A program made the position numbers and the translations under genes. From assembly GCA_034509735.1 (NCBI GenBank), contig JACGWO010000002.1:43913702-43977701 (forward strand): DNA of 64,000 bases. The letters run 5' to 3'. The number at the start of each line of letters is the position of its first letter. Positions within the stretch are counted from its first letter, which is position 1. Shown here piece after piece: positions 60,710 through 64,000 of the stretch. The notes below the pieces were generated by a model. The model was not told the origin of the DNA, searched no databases, and was given only the letters and a program-made list of their open reading frames with translations. This DNA comes from Sesamum alatum (Eukaryota; Streptophyta; Magnoliopsida; Lamiales; Pedaliaceae).

Positions 60710-61045
60710 TAAAAAAATATTTTAACTATATGCTACATTATATTTATTAAACACAATATTAATAATAAAAAATCAAAAATTGATTAGTCATTAAAAAAAA
60801 TAATAAGAAACTTTGGGTGTGCAAGAACCAGCGGTTCTTGCACACCTTTTTTCTGGGGAACTGTGTGGTTCCCCAGCCATTAATGAAGCCGGTATATGGT
60901 ATACCGGCTTCATTAAATATATATATATATATATATATCTGAAGTCGGTATTGCAGATGCCGACTTTGCCTATTTTTTTAAAAAAAATTCAATGATACTA
61001 TTTTTGTAATTTTTTCTTTTCTTTTACATTATTAAAAATAATTTC
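60710..61045. mobile_element. Junction segment with hairpin cluster, copy 2
   Basis: Hairpins: 60816-60846 (perfect 14-bp arms, loop AGC), 60853-60876 (9-bp arms plus one mismatch), 60881-60915 (perfect 16-bp arms, loop TGG), an (AT)n run at 60916-60938, and 60941-60967 (12-bp arms with mismatches). They stand nearly end to end over 150 bases. Between M3 and P3, in the same place as 48100-48440. Confidence 0.65.
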
Positions 61046-61244
61046 ACCGTTTGACTTACCACCTTCTCTACAACTTATTTACACTATAAAGGCGGAAGCT
61101 ATTACAAACACCCCTTTAATCATAAAAAAATCCCTTTTCAGGATAATGTTTGAGGGATTTGTGTGGATGCATGTCTAACTGAAAGCAGAAAGAACAAAAT
61201 TTGCATAAAAATCATTGTTAAAAAAGTACTGAAACGTATGTTCA

Positions 61245-63024
61245 TCACTTACAGAGCTTGAGCTTTTTGAAAAATGATGATACAGAGGATTTCGGGTAGG
61301 GTTTGTGGCGAGGCATGTGGGAATGTTCTCAGGCTGTTCAATCCACAGCTTATGAGCAATGCCACTGGCTTTTAGCTTATCTTCCGAGTTTAGCATCTGA
61401 GCTTCACCCTTTACTTCAAGGATTACCTGCATTGGCGGAAAGAAAAGTTGTTATGAGGCTGATAAGGCCAGTGCAATAAATTTCTGATCATATTGGATAA
61501 CATAGACGTTGGTATCAGAAAAGCACTAAGATGGCCTTCAAACATCAGTTCACCATCCTTCCTTGCACGAGAATAGCTTCAAATTTGCATTGGTCATTCA
61601 GCAACACAATTAGCAAAAAATGACATCTCATGCATACGTGTGTGTCTCTGTGTGTTGTTCAGAATCGTCATGATTGAATCCAGTTTCTTTTGATTTAAAA
61701 CAGTCATAGTATTAGAGTATTCAAGTTAACACACTGAATATAACTATGTTTCTGCATATGAAATCGATGCATCAATGCTGAGTTTCATGCTGATGATCTA
61801 TTCTCCGACAAATCAGACGGACAACATTGAGAATGGGCATTAAGAACAAATGATTATGTATTCCATCACAAAGAGATCAGTGATTGTTCCCAGATTGTAT
61901 CATCATTCGGTCTTTAAAGATCAAACATATTGTACATTGCTACATTACGTACGAATGTCAATTCAATCCATATTTACATATTTTTTGTGCTCAAGGTTCA
62001 CGACTAATGCAAAACTCTGTCATGGGCAGCACATGTGCAAACATACAAGAGAACACATATCCGTCTAGTTCATCTACTATTTCTTAGAAATGAGTGAAAA
62101 AATCTATAAGTCTGGCGAAATACGAAGCAGTCAAGTAACCAGGATTACCCAGAGCAACCGCCAGAACAAACGACTGGGACTTGTAGCTATACCTCAGCTA
62201 ACTAATGCAGAGAAAGAATTTCCTTCCAACAAACAAACCCCGTGGCCTCCGAGAAGAAAGACAATTATATAAGTCTCAGACTCCATTTTGTTTTAATTAT
62301 TTCTTAGCAATTTGAATCAGACAATTCGATCTCAAATTCACATGGATAAAAGGTCCCAAAGTTCAGTGTTCACTCATCATTAATCAATCACCTTTCACCC
62401 TCATAATTTAAGCTCTCCAGGACAATTGCAACTAACTCCGATCCATCTCCTTGTTGCTCCACAGAATTTTGAATTAGAAACTTATTAAATAATGCAATGT
62501 AATGTGAACTCTCCAAACAAAAAGAGTTCTTCTTTCCTTCAGAAAATAATTTAACAAGAACTTGGCACACACAAATTAAACGACGGTAGAACTAAAACTA
62601 GAAATACAGAAGAAAGAAAGGGGCAAAATTGAAGAGGTGAAATAGAAATTGGGATTAGAAATTACTAGCCTTGTGCATCGAATCAAGATTGGGAGGGGAA
62701 CAGTATAGGAGAGTGTCCGGATCATCCTTGTGGAGCCAGATTGCGGCGACGGAGGCATGGCAGCCCTGTGTAACCACGCTCCCCAGCGGCCAAGTGTCGA
62801 TTAAGTCCCTCCGCAGCACCACGTACTGCACCACCGTGTCCGCCGCCGAGCTCTCCGTGCCTTGGGCGACACTGGCGGAGTCCGGGGTAGCGTTCGCGGC
62901 GGATGACGACTCCATTCGGGCGGCGGTCCGTAAAAAGCTGGTGGCGCGTGGTGTGATTCTAGCGGCCCGGCTCTCCAAATGCGGTTTTTAATAGAGGACA
63001 ACGGGGTACGAGTATAGAAGCCAT
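61245..63024 (-). pseudogene. PTRHD1-like copy P3, frameshifted
   Basis: Exon 1 is complement 62670-63024 and exon 2 complement 61245-61426. Exon 2 has lost one T (GGGTTTGTGG for GGGTTTTGTGG), shifting the frame after ENIPTCLATN so the C-terminus is replaced. Exon 1 has gained one T near 62988, which breaks the frame from the first Met; the second Met (62915) would still give the core. The donor is GC (CACAAG/GCTAGTAA) where P1 has GT. It could at most make a protein with an altered C-terminus. Confidence 0.85.
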
Positions 63025-63515
63025 TGACAGTCTTCGGAATAAGGTTATAAGCGTTAAGGGCTTGTTTGGCAACCCTATGGGGAAATAGAATGAGAAATTG
63101 ACAAATTACCCCCAAAAAAAAGGAAATGAAATGAAAATTTTGAAAAAAGAAAAATAAAATTGCAATCTTCAGAACTCACAACACTGCAGGGTCATATATT
63201 TTTGTGCTGTCCAAATGTGGCTATATATTGGGATATTGTAATAGATCTATTTTTTTTGGGTTTTTTAGTAGAAAAACTCTGAGTGGCTACAAGTTCGTCA
63301 TCGTCACGGGACAAGACATATTTTCGGAACCATCACTTGTTGATATTAGTTAGAAAATTGAATTCACGACCATTTGATTGAAATTAGTTCATTCTTAGTA
63401 ATTGAAATTTAAAACAAAACTATTTGTTGCACATTAATGTTAGTTGGACCTATTTTTAAAATCAAGTATTTTAATTAGCCAGTACATATATGTATTAGTA
63501 GATATTAAATACCAT
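63025..63515. other. 5' flank of P3
   Basis: Unit flank as at 24053-24900, ending abruptly after ATTAAATACCAT, where new sequence begins. No M copy follows within the window. Confidence 0.65.
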
Positions 63516-64000
63516 AACTACAATAACAGGAGTTTTGTTTCCTGTTCAACCTTTGCGCCTCATTATTTTATTTCGTAAAGAGTTACTCCTATGAGTAGAA
63601 GAGCGCCTCTCGTATGAGTGGACGGTGGTTGAGTGTTCTGTTTAGTGTCGTAGGTTAGATCGTTTACTTTATCATGAGTTTTACTTCGTCCGGCTACGTG
63701 ACTTTCTTGGTGACTGGTGTCCTCTCATGGATTTAGATTCTTCGCAGTTTTCTGTCCTTTTCGTTTCATTTTGCTTCGTGGCTATCTATCTGTGTTCATA
63801 CTATTGTTCTCCTAACTTTTGTTGTTTCCCTAGTGCTGGCCTTACTTTATCTAGGGGCATCGGGCAACAACGGCGGAGGAGCATTCATTTTAGGAGAGCA
63901 GTCGAGGGAGAAGGGGTCTGCTAAGTTGGGGGGTGATTCTCGATGGACTCGCCCATGGACAGGTTGGGTTTGGCACTTCGGTTGACAGAGGACAAGGATG
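63516..64000 (+). mobile_element. Probable 5' end of a LINE, cut by the window edge
   Basis: Array homology stops at 63515. The new sequence is T/C-rich like a LINE 5'UTR. A reading frame opens at 63943, MDSPMDRLGLALRLTEDKD, whose LxLTExE pattern resembles the N-terminus of plant L1-type ORF1 proteins. Only 19 codons are visible, so the call is tentative. Confidence 0.4.

Overview
The window is nuclear DNA of a flowering plant. It has AT-rich intergenic DNA, GT-AG introns, plant-specific gene families and nested plant transposons, and no bacterial or organellar genes. An asterid dicot (possibly Lamiales) is a guess that I cannot test here. Four ordinary single-copy-type genes fill the first 20 kb: a REI1/ZNF622-type 60S biogenesis factor (minus, 5 exons, 411 aa), a RING-H2 E3 ligase of the HIP1/MBR type (minus, 5 coding exons, 541 aa), a plant calmodulin-binding-domain protein (plus, 465 aa, leader intron), and a 66-aa two-CxxC zinc-ribbon-like protein (plus). 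AT-rich spacers between them hold transposon debris. One piece is a 1.3-kb Mutator-type element with very long inverted arms, a 9-bp target-site duplication and pol III box-like motifs.

From about 22 kb to the end the window is a degraded tandem array. Its unit is P + M. P is a two-exon PTRHD1-like gene (peptidyl-tRNA hydrolase II family, minus strand). M is a small unrecognised minus-strand gene whose promoter has a TATA box, RY (CATGCATG) and ACGT motifs. P1 (22275-24052) is the only copy with both exons open. P4 (34661-44272) has lost exon 2 and carries a 5.6-kb Ty3/gypsy element plus two solo LTRs. P2 (48630-56784) has a 6.5-kb Ty3/gypsy element in exon 1. P3 (61245-63024) has single-base indels. 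Two much older relics of P exon 1 lie near 29.4-29.5 and 33.55 kb. M1, M2 and M3 are close copies with different lesions, and M' (about 31-32 kb) is a diverged relative.

The two gypsy elements (A, plus strand; B, minus strand) are relatives with gag, protease, RT, RNase H, integrase and a chromodomain-like tail. Both have tRNA-iMet-type primer sites and 5-bp target duplications, and both are decayed. A palindromic Mutator-like element sits inside one LTR of B. The junctions M2/P2 and M3/P3 share a roughly 340-bp segment with up to four back-to-back hairpins. The window ends in the start of a probable LINE.

I found no defence system, CRISPR array, rRNA gene or intact tRNA gene. The most interesting parts are the PTRHD1/M array with its layered insertions, the palindrome-centred M promoter, the hairpin cluster and the long-inverted-arm elements. 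Exon boundaries come from reading splice signals and frame continuity, not from transcripts.
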